Source: Penicillium oxalicum (Eukaryota; Ascomycota; Eurotiomycetes; Eurotiales; Aspergillaceae). Taken from it: 64,000 nucleotides of DNA. Made by a program: the position numbers and the translations under genes. How positions within the stretch are numbered: the first letter of the stretch is position 1; each line of letters starts with the position of its first letter. The DNA is taken from positions 3,286,001 to 3,350,000 of the forward strand of contig NC_064655.1 of assembly GCF_001723175.1 (NCBI RefSeq). The letters run 5' to 3'. Positions 1 through 11,855 of this stretch are shown here, piece by piece. The notes beneath the pieces were generated by a model that worked only from the letters and a program-made list of their open reading frames with translations, did no database searches and was not told where the DNA came from.

Positions 1-1637
1 AACGATACGTTGCAAAACCAATCTTGCCCCAGTTTTAACTGCTCCGCTTCGTATTCGGTTCCTCCATGATCAACTATCCTGGTGACAGCTTTCCGAGAGA
101 ATTACACCCCTTCTCTTTTATCTCTGTTCAGGACACGACACCCTCCAGAAAGAATTCAGAGTCCCGTCTGTATATTTGGTCAACGCTACAGAAAGCAACC
201 CAAGTCTCCAGATTGATCGGCCCGAAAACGCCCACGCGACACATGGTGGGTCGCTCTAAAGAACTGATTTGGTAATGATAGAACCCCAGCAAGCGAGCGC
301 AATCAGTCTACGAACTCACTTCCTCACTCTCCGATGCTTGATTCAAGTGATACGCGCGGCCGCACGCAATACCTCGAATAGCAGGAATATATTCAGCCTG
401 GAATCAAGCCCGCAGGCGCGGCGAGAGCTAATCAGAACCCTCTTCTTACACCAGGCTCGCTTTTCGACGCCCACTTCTTGACAATATACGTCTCAACCGA
501 TATCAGAGCATGTCTTGTCGGCCAGCAAGCTCATATTTCGCCTTGACTGACGGTATCAGGTGAGTCGAGTCGCAAACGCGAGCTCACAACATTTTGATAT
601 CTCCTCCTTGAGGCACGCTTGATCTGGTTAAAAAGTGACAGTGGAAAGAAATGCTTGACTGGGCTTGGCCCAATTCGGGTCAATCACGGTGTTGCAGGAT
701 GCTATCCCCTCAACATTTGATGCATCATTATGTCATTTGCCTACTTCTCCATACCCGGTAAGTGAAGGACTATTTAACTTGATCCTGCAAAAGATCTTCC
801 TACCCCCTCACCCCCACCCTCTTCCCCACCCCGCCCCAACCTTCATTTAGAATTGTAGGAATGATCGAAACACTACCTACGGAATATCCAAAGACATGGT
901 TCATCTTGCATAATTGATCGACTCATCACGAACGCGGCTTAATCTTTGCCTTCCTTTGTCTGGTGAAAGAAGCGATAGTCTTTTTTTTCCCTTCTCTTCC
1001 CCTCTCGGCCAGTCTTGCAGGAATTCTAAGCTCCAAAAGGTGTTAACTACACAAATACTATGAATTTTTTTTCCATTGTAAATTCAATTCAAGGGATGCG
1101 GATCCCCTCCGCCTTGCTGAGAAGGTACTACTTGTCATGATGTCCCTTTGTTTGAATTCTAACTACGCACTCCCGCCCAGTCCGATCCGATAAATCATTC
1201 TATATTCAAACTAGCCTCTGATGGTTTATCAATTATATACGTTTCATTATTGGTATGGCGCTGCTATCATAAGTTTTGCTCGGTGATTGGCAACGAGAAG
1301 CAATGGCCTGTAAGGTTCGATAACGAGGTAAAAAAAATTTTAAAAAGAAAAAGAGAGAAACAGATTCGACCACATCTGCAGGCGTTATGTACAGTTCAAG
1401 CTTTCATCTCCTCCAATAGAAGCCGCCGTCATGAGAGAGACTCTCTTTGAAGCCCCTAGTTGGAATCGAGGAGAAAGGCTGGATCAACAACCATAGAGAC
1501 GGCAAAGGTCATTTCTCTGGGGACTTCGACAGAACAAGAGAAGAAATTAAAAACAAAAAAATAATATTCAGATTGGGGATATATGACGAACATGGACAAG
1601 AACTAAAGAGATGGCATCCTTTAACGTTTTTTAAGAT
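1..1637. other. No gene recognised
   Basis: I see no reading frame with family resemblance or a credible exon chain. The stretch is AT-rich with short pyrimidine tracts (for example near 985-1005 and 815-840). Its right end is the 3' flank of the permease gene. Confidence 0.6.
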
Positions 1638-3612
1638 TTATACCCCGGTGGCGACACACTCCCGGTTTGCGCGCGCCTGATGTCGTACTTGCGTCACGGG
1701 GGCCTGGTAGACCCGAGACCCGTGCACGAGATACTGCACAATGGCAAAGATGACAACAACCCCAAAGACAAGGATCGACCAGTTCATACTGACGAGGTTC
1801 GGATTGGCGATGGTCGGGAAGAAGGTGAAAATGATCGCGAAGCAGAGATACGCGACGGAAAAGACGTTGATGGGCAGACCCAGTGATCCCAGAGAGAAGC
1901 GAGACGAAGGCATTCCACCGGGCTGGTAACGAGCGCGGATAAAGGACGCGATGGAGAGGATGTACGTCGTGAACAGGGCGGCGATCATGACCGAGGCGAT
2001 GGCGTTGAAGGCGGCCGTGGAGCCGATGTTGATCAGACTGAGAAGGACGGTGATGATGGTCGACACCAGGACGGAGATGGTGGGGATCTGGGTGCGACGG
2101 TCGACGCGCGCCAAGGCGCCAGAGAAGGGGAGAGCGTGGTCGCGAGCAAAGGCGAAGGTCTGTCGGGAGGCGGTGGCCAGAATACCGATCGCACTGCACA
2201 CCTCCATGACGAGGATGATGGCAGCCACGCCGTTGGTGGCGGCAACGGAGCCAGTAGCGTGCTGCACGGCAGGAATGAAGCCGAACCCACTGGCGGAGTT
2301 GATCACCGCTTCAATGTCACCCATGTTGTAGAGAAGCGTGACCAGCATGATGAATCCGAGACCACCATTGATCAGGGCGGTCGAGACCATGCACCAGGGC
2401 ACAACAAAAGCGGCGTTTTGAACCTCCTCGGCTACATTGAACCGTCAGCGTCCGATGACCAGAAACTCCGAGCACCATTGAAAGAGAAAATCACTAACCC
2501 ATATGCGTGGCGGCGTCGGGCCCCGTCCACGAGAAGATAGGGGTCAACTGGCCGACCAGACATGCCAGCCCCATGCTCATCCAGCCGCCGTCGTTTGAAA
2601 AGACCGTCCATACTTCCGAAGATGGAGCCTGGCCGGGAGACATAGCCCACATGGGCACCAAAACGGCGACAAAACCAAACAGGTGAAGACACAGAATCAC
2701 CCCTTCCAAAGAGGGCAAGAATTTGGCACCATAGGTGTTGACCAGGGTTCCGATGGCGGCGATTGCTATCGTCAAGAGAGTTCCGTGCCATCGCTCATAG
2801 CCGTAAACGTATCCGCTGGGGTCGGAATAGTTGAAGACGAGAAGGCCCTGAATCAAAGTCCCGCAGAGGAAGCAAATACTGGCAAACGCGGCTTGCCATC
2901 CCAGAACGGAGAGCCACCCTGATGGTGCATGTCAGAATATCAAGACTGTCGTCGGCTTCGAATGGGTTCAGATTGGATTCCGCCACACATACCGGTAAGG
3001 TAACTCAGGAATCGTTGCCAGCGAGGCGCTGCAAATTCACTGACCCAGTGGTATTGACCTCCTGATGTTGGAGAACTGGAGGATGAGTGTTAGAAGGCGA
3101 GGTCCTTGCTCCGAGTGCCGGCTCAACGAGTGTGCGTGAAATTGACATACACAGATGAAATCTCGGCCATCGAGACGACGGACGCGAAAAATCCCACAAA
3201 GGAGCCGATATAGACATAGACCATGCCGGCTCGGCCCCCATTGATTAACCCATAGGTTGCGGTCCTGCGCGAGACGAGGACAAGGATATTAGTTCCACTG
3301 GACTCAATTGCCACCGGTGCCGGTGATGCTTTTCGATTTGTGTAAATGTGTCGTGTACGTACAGCAGAATCGACTCCCACGTTGCCATCAACGTGGTCGT
3401 GAACCCCAGAATGGAGTAGAAGCGGAAATTTCTCTACTGCGGGTCAGACTAGATGCGACGGCGTCTCTTCTCCCCTTTTGCCCCCGCAGTCTGCATCATT
3501 CCTCACCCACCTTGAGTTGCTGGACTTTGCCCAGACGCTCCATGTCACGATCATCCTGAGAACTGCCATCGAGGCCGACCTCGTGGGCCATGATCTCCTT
3601 GTCGCCCGACAT
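1638..3612 (-). CDS. Amino acid/choline/GABA-type permease (APC superfamily)
   Basis: Predicted plasma-membrane transporter of the fungal amino acid/choline permease family (APC superfamily, Hnm1/Uga4-like), moving an amino acid, choline or GABA-like substrate with protons. Six exons fit: 3612-3511, 3433-3363, 3264-3151, 3075-2993, 2918-2499 and 2431-1638, totalling 1584 nt for 527 residues with all phases matching. Family hallmarks are RNFRFYSILGF before the first membrane span, the loop SPTSGGQYHWVSEFA, FSWTGPDAATHMAEE, and the ASRQTFAFARDHALPF segment. About twelve hydrophobic helices are visible and both ends are hydrophilic. The start was chosen because it opens the charged N-terminal tail that runs into RNFRF. 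The substrate cannot be told from sequence. Nothing upstream to 9.17 kb looks like a partner gene. Confidence 0.9.
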
Positions 3613-6600
3613 GATCTGGAAGGGACTTGGTCGCAAACAGATGACGAAGCCAAGGGACCAGAGCAGAAATTCTGGATTGGGGAAAGGAAATTTTAGCAAA
3701 AGCCCGGGGCAAGACCCGATTGTTAAGGGGCCGCTTCTGCAGAAAAGGCTCCGCTGGGTGCCAATCGCGCCCGCCCGACCCGAGATGCTTCCACACCGGT
3801 GGAGACCAATTACGCCGATCAGCAGGAGAGAGGGATCATGGAAAGACTGGAAGCTGGCCAGAAGGTGCAAGTGCAGTATGATTAGTCAAGTTGCCCGTCC
3901 ATGGCTACCACCCTGGCAAGGTACCAAAGATTGCGGACCATTTTCCTGGTGGACGACTACCCTACTTAACGAGGTGCATACCATCATCAATGTCTAGCAG
4001 CTCTGCGCCGAGTGTCGGTTCAGCAGACTTGGCTGGTGGGTGAGATGGCTCACTCTCCTTCCGAGCGAGCCCTGCAGCCACAATGCACGTTTAGAATTGC
4101 AATCGCGACTCATTGGCCATCATGGACTCTCTGACCTTCCTGAAGCAGGCTGGTGATAAAGTTCTTCGGCCCTTTTATTGCCTTCTGACGCTCCCGTCCT
4201 GCATATCTTGCGCGACGAAAGCCCGTCTCACTGGATCGAGCTTCTGCAAGTCCTATTGTCTACACAACAAGGGAATCACCAGCCATCCGACCGACCCAAA
4301 TAGGCTCGCCACCTGCGAGCTTTGGTCCCTCGGCTCCGGAGGGGGGGGAGCAGAAGTCGCTCGTGGGTGTGGGTGTGTGGAGACAACCGGGGTTACAACT
4401 ACGGCGAGGAGATTCCTCCTGTTCCCAAGAACTCTAAGTTTTCTCCAATGGCGAAAGAAAGTCCGATGCACGATTCTGGGATGGCGACAAAGTGGCCGTG
4501 CTGGACAAGGGCATGGGTAGTAGGTGTCACTGTACATAAGTACATTGACTCAGGGTCAAACGCCGTTGCCTTGATCCCCTTTTTTTTGGACGCGATCCAT
4601 GTTGAGTGTCGAGAGTCTTTTCTTTTGGAACTCGGACGGTTTTGAGTTGCAATAGTGAGCGATCGGCATCCATTATTCTGGATCCAAATTTGCCTTGTCA
4701 GCCGTGGTCGCAGTCGGTGGAGACTTGGGCGACACAACTTTGCGATCGGAGGACGGGTGGTGAACCACCGGGACCGACATACCGTCCGCCACCAAAGTGT
4801 GTCAGCCACGAGGAGTCCTTCGGAAGCATTCTGACTGTATTTGAGGCCGGATAAGCGATGAGTCTCATGGATGATACACTGTTGATGTACCGTGTCGACC
4901 GATAGAATCAAGGCAGTCTTCCGCAATGACAAGATCTCATGATGCGAGATTTGAACCAGGAGAATCTCTCCACGAGAAACACCTCCTATGCATCTGGCCA
5001 GGCGACACCCACGGAACTACAATCTGCTGCTCTGCCTCTCTAAAACAAAAAAAATGGGTCGAGATACCTGTCACAATTCCTCCGGAGGGACTTTATTCTC
5101 CGCTACCTCGTCCCAATGACATGAGACACAGCTTTCCAGGTCGAGGAGACTATTGTTTTCCAACACCGTGCACGCTGAAAAGAAACCCCATCATGATTGA
5201 TCTGGTGCACTAAAACTCGAGATCGCCATTGTGTCATTGTGGATGCACTGAGAGTGTTCCCCGCCTCACTCACGCTGACGTCCTGGTCGCCGAGACTGCG
5301 ATGGTGGCGAAGTACTGTAGAAGTAGTCCAAGGGAAAATGCTTTTCCAATTGCACACTCATCTTATCGTACATGTCCCATAGACAACCTTCACTCTTTTT
5401 TTTTTCTCATCTATCACACCAGGACGGGATCTGACTCGCCCATTGACACCGGATCAATCATTTTCAGGGGACCTGCCTACACACTTTGCGTCTTTCAGAG
5501 CTGGACGCTTTGCTGGCCATTCAAGAGGACTGTAGATGATCTGTCCACAATCCATATCAGTAGGCAACAAGGTTCAGTACTAGTGAATCTAGTCTAGGAA
5601 ACCCCCCTGTCGAGTTAAGTATCCACATTTACTCTGGACCTGACAAAGTGCGCGTGCGACGTGAGAACTGACAACGCCGACTCTTTCGCCAAGGTCACAT
5701 GATACCGACTGTGGACGATGGTCGCTGCCAATAAGAGGTCATCCTCATCAGAGGGGACCTCAGCTTAAACACAACCAACGCCTCGGTAGTCAATTCTGGT
5801 GTTCTTTTCATGTGTAGGTATATTGGAAACCATTGCCCTTTTGATCGGTGTCTCTAGTGCCAATGCCCATCCAACTAGATGTGATGACGCTATTCGCTCG
5901 CGCCCCCTCCTCAAGCCGGTGTAGACGCGGGTGCCGGGCGGAACGCGACAAGTACTGGCACGTACCCTGAGTGGCATGAAAGATAACGCAGCGCAAGAGG
6001 TTGGGATATTCCAAGGATGGGAGCATCTTGGTTGAATGCGCTAGCAGCCGACTAGGGACTCCTTAAGCCCTTCCAGTGGAGGTGCGGGTCAAGGCCCATG
6101 CGCCGTCTCACCCCCTCAATCGACCATCTTGTAGCCATACTGCCAGGTGGGTTATTAGAACAATTTGATCTCGTGCCCATATACAGGGGAAAAAAAACTA
6201 TACAATCTTCGACCTGACCTCGGAGCGTGATCGCGTCTGCTTCCGGGTCCAGAAATGATGAGTCTGGAATATTATGGACTAGGATACAAGAATCTTCTCG
6301 ACGAGACCGATTGTCTCACTCTTGATCCTCGAGCTTCTTCCCAGTGGAGCCAAGACCGTCAGCACTGCATAGCCGACCTTGATCGGGACAATAGATGATT
6401 GATAGCGGGCACCGCGTCAGAGGATACACTCTCGAGGCGAACCTGGAGGTTCCAGATACCTACTGCTCCAGGGGGGGAAGACATAATGGAGCTGGCGTTT
6501 CGTCGTCGGAACCCCGGCCTGAGAGGGTTGAGCCATCAGAACAGGGGGGCGGGGGGAGTAGAAATGATTCTCGTGGCATTCAGCCATGGGGAAGAGACGA

Positions 6601-9173
6601 TTTCAACACCTTTTGAAACGCGTCGCCCAAACAACCCGACCGTCTTGTTTTGGATGAGTTGCGGAGCTTGCGAGGCGGGTGCAGGTGGTTTGGTTGTGTA
6701 TCTCCGCCGTGATTCCATTGGCGTAACTTACTGGAGGGTCTGGAGAAACGGGCTGGGGAATTGCCCCCGACCAAGCAGCGGTGGAGGAGGTCGGAGACGG
6801 GACAACTTATTACAGTAGTAGGTAAGGTCTGGACATTGGATCTGATGGGGGAGAATTGGAGTCTTGTAGTTTCATCTGCGATGGAATTGAAGGTAGGGAT
6901 ACCTGCATATGCACATTGCATGGCCTACCAGTAGGGCCCTCCAATAGTGTGCCGGTACCTACTACCTCGGTGGGAGATATATTGGTGTAGGAGGACACTA
7001 GACACATACAGTACTGTAGATTGCTCTGCGCACTTGCCAGTTGCCACACGGTACAGGATGCAAGTCATTTAATTACCCTTGTACATATGCTAGCCAGGAT
7101 ATTAGACAAGGACCGGGGGAAGAATGTATACGTGGCATACAGATAGTATTACCCGATAGGTCACCTGTACAAGCCCACAGCAGCACCATACCTAACAACG
7201 AGCACTAGGCAGGTACGACTGCATCGAATCCAGGCTGTTTTTGAAACTCACCTTGCTTAAACGAGTGAAAAAAAGACATGCCGCCCACACGAGCGGGATG
7301 TCTTTGGAAGTACCAAAATTCCAACGATTTACTCCTCGGTCTTTGCCCGTGTTCGGGAAGAGGACCGAGTTGAACATTTGGAAAATAAACTGGGGGTGAC
7401 GTGTAGCACACCAAGAATCTTATTCTATGCAGTGCGAAGGTATGTAGGTAGCGTGTCCAGCGACAGTGTTACCTGCAATCTACGTGGTTGTGAGTAGTGA
7501 ATAGTACAGACTCTGTAGGGTACTGCGACATGGAACTCATAGTTGAGATTCCGGGTTTCAGTTCTCAGTTAGCCTTTGATATGCGCTCATTTCCGTAGTC
7601 CCCCTGACTTTGAAGTGATACCCGTACACGCTGCTCGTAACGTGTGGGAGGACAATGTCGGCTCTCTCTGTCTGCGGACTCGAGGATTGAGTACCAACAC
7701 CCTCTGTGAAAAAGATTAGGGCCTTTCTTTCCACGATTGATTGATTCTCTAGGTGTTCGTGCTCGATAGAGCTCATTTTGGGCAGTGGAATCGATGTGCA
7801 GCGGATGATGCTCGGAGTAGGCAGTCTCATGAAAAAAAAAGGAAATGCTCTGAATAGGGGAGTGAACAAAGTCTAATCATGTAATTTGACCTCAGCGGAT
7901 TTGACGCGACCGCGCAAATCCACGTAGACTCATGACGACTCACGCCGCCTCAGCGCACTACGTTGCCAGAAACCGTCAGGTTCCGACAAGACCTATTGTT
8001 GTTTCAAAGCCGTCCATCCCATGTTCACGGTGTTTCTGATAGCCCTCTCCAGGGGATGGCTGAGTTTGGCGAATGCCCTTTTTCCATCCCAAGCCCCATT
8101 TCAAGTCCACATGGGACACGTAACGTCGCCTATAATGTTTGGTCCTTGTGGCTAACCGTTTCGCTGACCCTTCGTGCACTACAGCGGCGTTAAACACATC
8201 GATGCTTGTGAGATTGCTTTCATGTTGCGCCATTCTGAAGCACCGAAAGCGCTCTCATAGAAACCATGACTCGGCCATGCCCACAATTGCAGACTGCAAC
8301 ATTTGTCCTTAATGGTCCATCGCTGGTCGACTCTGCAGGTCACATGATCATAATGGCCCGTGGCTCGTACTCGTTCCGCTCGTGGAGGGAGTCCCGCATT
8401 GCCGGAAACTCTCCAAGCGAGAGGCACGCGATCGCCACAGACTAGAATTGCTCCGCTCTGCGCCAGTCCCGGAGAATCGGCATGTAAGCTTGGCAGTTCT
8501 CTCTGTGCCAGCCAATGTGAGTGGACAGAGGGATTCAAAGGCATCAAACATGCCCAGAGAGGCATCCGGTCGCTTGGTCCATGCCCGTCAAGAGGTCCTG
8601 GTTCCTTGGTCCACAACCCGAGCAGTGAAGTCTTCGTGAAAGTGCATGTGGTAGTGCTGCTCTCCTCCATGATGACCAGGACGGAGGGTGAATCCCTGTG
8701 GCATCTCGATGGAAACCACCACCAACGCTCACAAGACTGTCGTTCGAGCTGAGACTCATAACCATAACTCTGCCGAACTTCCAAGCCACCTAGCTTCAGG
8801 AAGAAGTCCAACTTCGTGCGCTCTCACGAACGTTGTGCCTTGCGCCCCATAAACATACGCAATGCCAGCTATCCAGGGATCCACTCCGCTCCGGCACAGA
8901 TACCGGACGCTCAGAAACGCACGACATGGCCCCATTTCGCTGGATCATTAGACGGTCTCGAGCCCCGTTGACAGCTCTCTTATTGGAGAACGGCCGACAT
9001 GGCCGTCCACGATGTCGAGGTCTGGGACACCCTAAAATCCAGAATTGGAGAGAACCCCGTTGGTATATCAAACATGACTTGACCACCATCGCTCACTTCC
9101 GTGTTGGACGCACGCACACTTGGACTGGTATCGTTCCGTCTCTTTTTGTCCCTCCGACAACTGCGATGCGCCA
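3613..9173. other. Long gene-poor stretch
   Basis: About 5.6 kb with no convincing coding region. Several open frames of 130-210 codons exist on both strands (for example 8179-8811 minus and 4399-4932 minus), but they overlap each other, have unnatural residue composition and match no family I know. The right end is presumably the promoter of the sulfotransferase-like gene. Confidence 0.55.
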
Positions 9174-11086
9174 ATGTTCTCGCGGACCCTTTCCGCCCAT
9201 CGTCACCGGTGCTTCTTGTCCGCCAGGTTTGAAAAGAAACGAGACTTGCTCAATCACTGTCGGTTGATCGGTTTGGCCGTTGCCACTGTGGCAGCAACCG
9301 TCCTGCTTGTCGGCTTCGTTGGTCCTCAATTGCAAAGGTTTCGGTTTCGGTCCGACTTGAGCTGGTACGATCTTGGGATATATGGGTTTGGGCCTTCGCG
9401 GAGCTATGTGTCTTTCGAAGAAGAGTCTCCCTTGGTGGAGTTTTCACCCAAGGACGCGACCTGTGATCCGCGATACACTATCCTGGCACCGCGCGGTGAT
9501 TCCATCGCCCATCCGGGACCGATGATTCTGGATGCCCGTGGCGAACTGGTCTGGATGAAATACAACTTGGGGACCACCCAAGACTTCAGGATCCAGCAGT
9601 ACAAGGGTCAGAACTACCTGACGTACTGGCAGGGTGGAGAAGAGGATGGGCGTGGATGCGGATCATGGTATATGGTATGACTGAAAACCGAGGGTCCTAA
9701 TCTTATGATCAATACGGCATGACTGATGGCGAGAGGTCTGTATTACAGCTCGATTCAGCGTACACTATCCAATATGTCATCTCACCGGTGGGCATGATGG
9801 ATGGTGACTTGCACGATTTCCAAATCACCAACAATAATACTGCCTTGATCACCATTTACGACCCTATTCCAGCCGACTTGACATCCGTAGGTGGCCCTGA
9901 ACTGGGGTGGCTCTATGATGGCGTTTTTCAGGAAGTAGATATCGAGACGGGCGAGCTGCTTTTTGAATGGCGGGCGTCGCAACATTTCCCGCCCACCAGC
10001 AGCTATCAGCCGCTGAAAGATCAAGGCCACGACCGTGCTTCCGGATATGATTTTTTTCACATCAACAGTGTCGACAAGGATGACCAGGGCCGGTACTTGA
10101 TTTCCTCGCGGCACGCGCACTGTGTGGTTTCCATTGATGGGGTCACCGGTGACGTTTTGTGGACACTGGGAGGAAAAACCAACGATTTTGAAGACTTGTC
10201 AAGTGGGCAAGCCACGGGATTTTCATGGCAACACGATGCCCGATGGCAGGGCACCAATCGTATCACCTTGTTCAACAACGCTGCAAATGGAGATCTTAGT
10301 CAGCAGAAGATCAGTTTCGGCGCCTTGATAGAATTGGATCTTGTCAATCGACGGGCAGAATTGGTGCAGACCTACCACCACCCCCAGCAATTGGCCGCCG
10401 TCTCGCAAGGAAACGTTCAGATCCTCGACTCGGGGAATGTCTTTGTCGGGTGGGGCCACAGTGCCGCCTACACTGAATTTTCTCCCGAGGGAGTTGTGGT
10501 ATGCAACGTTCACTACGGTGCATCCGCCTACTTTCAATTCGGGCGCGTGGTCTCATATCGGGTCACCAAGGCAGACTGGGTCGGCATGCCAGATACCCTC
10601 CCGGACATCGCTGTCGCAGGTGATCACGCCTATGTGAGCTGGAATGGGGCGACCGAAGTGAGAGAATGGCGAACCGAAGCCTGGGACGGTGTATCATTGA
10701 GGAACATGTCGTTCGAGATTGTGGGTCAAGTTGTTCTTTTTCGCGATGGCTTCGAGACAGAAATTTGGCTACCGGTCAATGTCACTTCGTACTTTCGCAT
10801 CTCGGCAATTGACGCCAACGGCAACGTCCTGGTTACGTCAGGGACGTTGAAACGAGGCACGGATGGCGGGATGTTCATATTACCCCATCTTAATTGGGGC
10901 GTAGCGACGGTGGTTTGTGTCATGCTCGTTGGTCTTGTTGTTGGCTTGTCATGTGCGGTAAGACGCCGCCCGGGCTATCGTGGGCATAGCAGCGGCAGCA
11001 GGGTGTATCAGCCAGTCGCGGAGGATGATGAAAGTGGACATCATTTGGATCCTATTTTGCGGCGCGAAGGAGTCAGTATGGCCTAG
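9174..11086 (+). CDS. Arylsulfotransferase (ASST)-domain membrane protein
   Basis: Predicted 612-residue protein of the fungal arylsulfotransferase-domain family, a beta-propeller fold related to bacterial PAPS-independent ASST. No biochemical role is established to my knowledge for the fungal members. Two exons, 9174-9674 and 9749-11086, join as WYM|LDSAY in phase. A signal-anchor helix lies at about residues 29-50 (GLAVATVAATVLLVGFVG) and a second helix near the C-terminus (VCVMLVGLVVGLSCAV), followed by a short basic/acidic tail, so most of the protein should face the lumen or outside. Propeller hallmarks with conserved histidines are GDLHDFQIT, FHINSVDKDD and FSWQHDARW. The first ATG in the frame (9174) was chosen; an upstream TTG extension is unlikely. 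It is convergent with the GMC oxidoreductase, with 769 bp between stops. Confidence 0.85.
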
Positions 11087-11855
11087 CAGCTGGTAAGACT
11101 ATGATCACCCTGTCTTTTTAGCCTTGTACAGTTTCCATGTCGATATCGAGTTATCATCAATTTCAATATAGTATCATCAAGTCTCACGCTGAGGCATACA
11201 GATCGTTTTCTGATGGCATTCCATGACGTGCAATGATCGATCCTTTCAACTTTTGGGGGCACCGCGAGCGCTCGCAAATAGATGATACTACTGAAAGATG
11301 AATACGATGGATGCCAACAGTCCTGGTCGAGTAAAAGGAATTTCGCAGTTTTCGGGCAAAGCCGACATGCACATAATGCTCATCATAGTGCTTTGCCCGT
11401 CTATCCAATATTGAGATGATATTACATTAAGCCCGGCCCATTAGATCTTGTCACAGTATTACCGGCGTGGAGGAAGAAAAGTTACAATATTGCAATAGAA
11501 ATGGAATCTAGCATCAGAATACAGGGTGGGCTCGAACTCCATCTGCATTCCGTGGAGCGAAGAGATGCAGTCCGATTCGTCCTGGCCACCACACCATCAA
11601 GCAGAATATGTTTGACGACGAAAGATCACGATTGGAAGTTGATCAGGATGTGATGGGATGTGGAATTTGAGTTTGCTCAAATGCACCTTAATCTAGCGAG
11701 GAGAATTGAAAAAGTGAAGAGACACGGCCCAAGACTACCACAAACTTGATCATCTCCATGAACGGTGGTACTAATTAAATTCTTTCGAGGTAGAACTGAT
11801 ATAATTACAAAAACTAGATGCCGAGCGATAATCCGCCTCTTCCAGTAGGGGCCAG
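11087..11855. other. Convergent intergenic region
   Basis: This holds the 3' flanks of the sulfotransferase-like gene and the GMC oxidoreductase. It is AT-rich. No gene or terminator motif can be named with certainty. Confidence 0.6.

Noticed and set aside
1951..2331. 126-codon frame on the plus strand
   Set aside because: Antisense shadow of the permease's membrane helices.
4399..4932. 177-codon open frame on the minus strand
   Set aside because: No recognisable domain, basic and Ser-rich chance-like composition, overlapping frames on the opposite strand.
8179..8811. 210-codon open frame on the minus strand
   Set aside because: Odd composition (Trp/Cys/His-rich), no family resemblance, overlaps equally long frames on the other strand; no splice or start context supports it.
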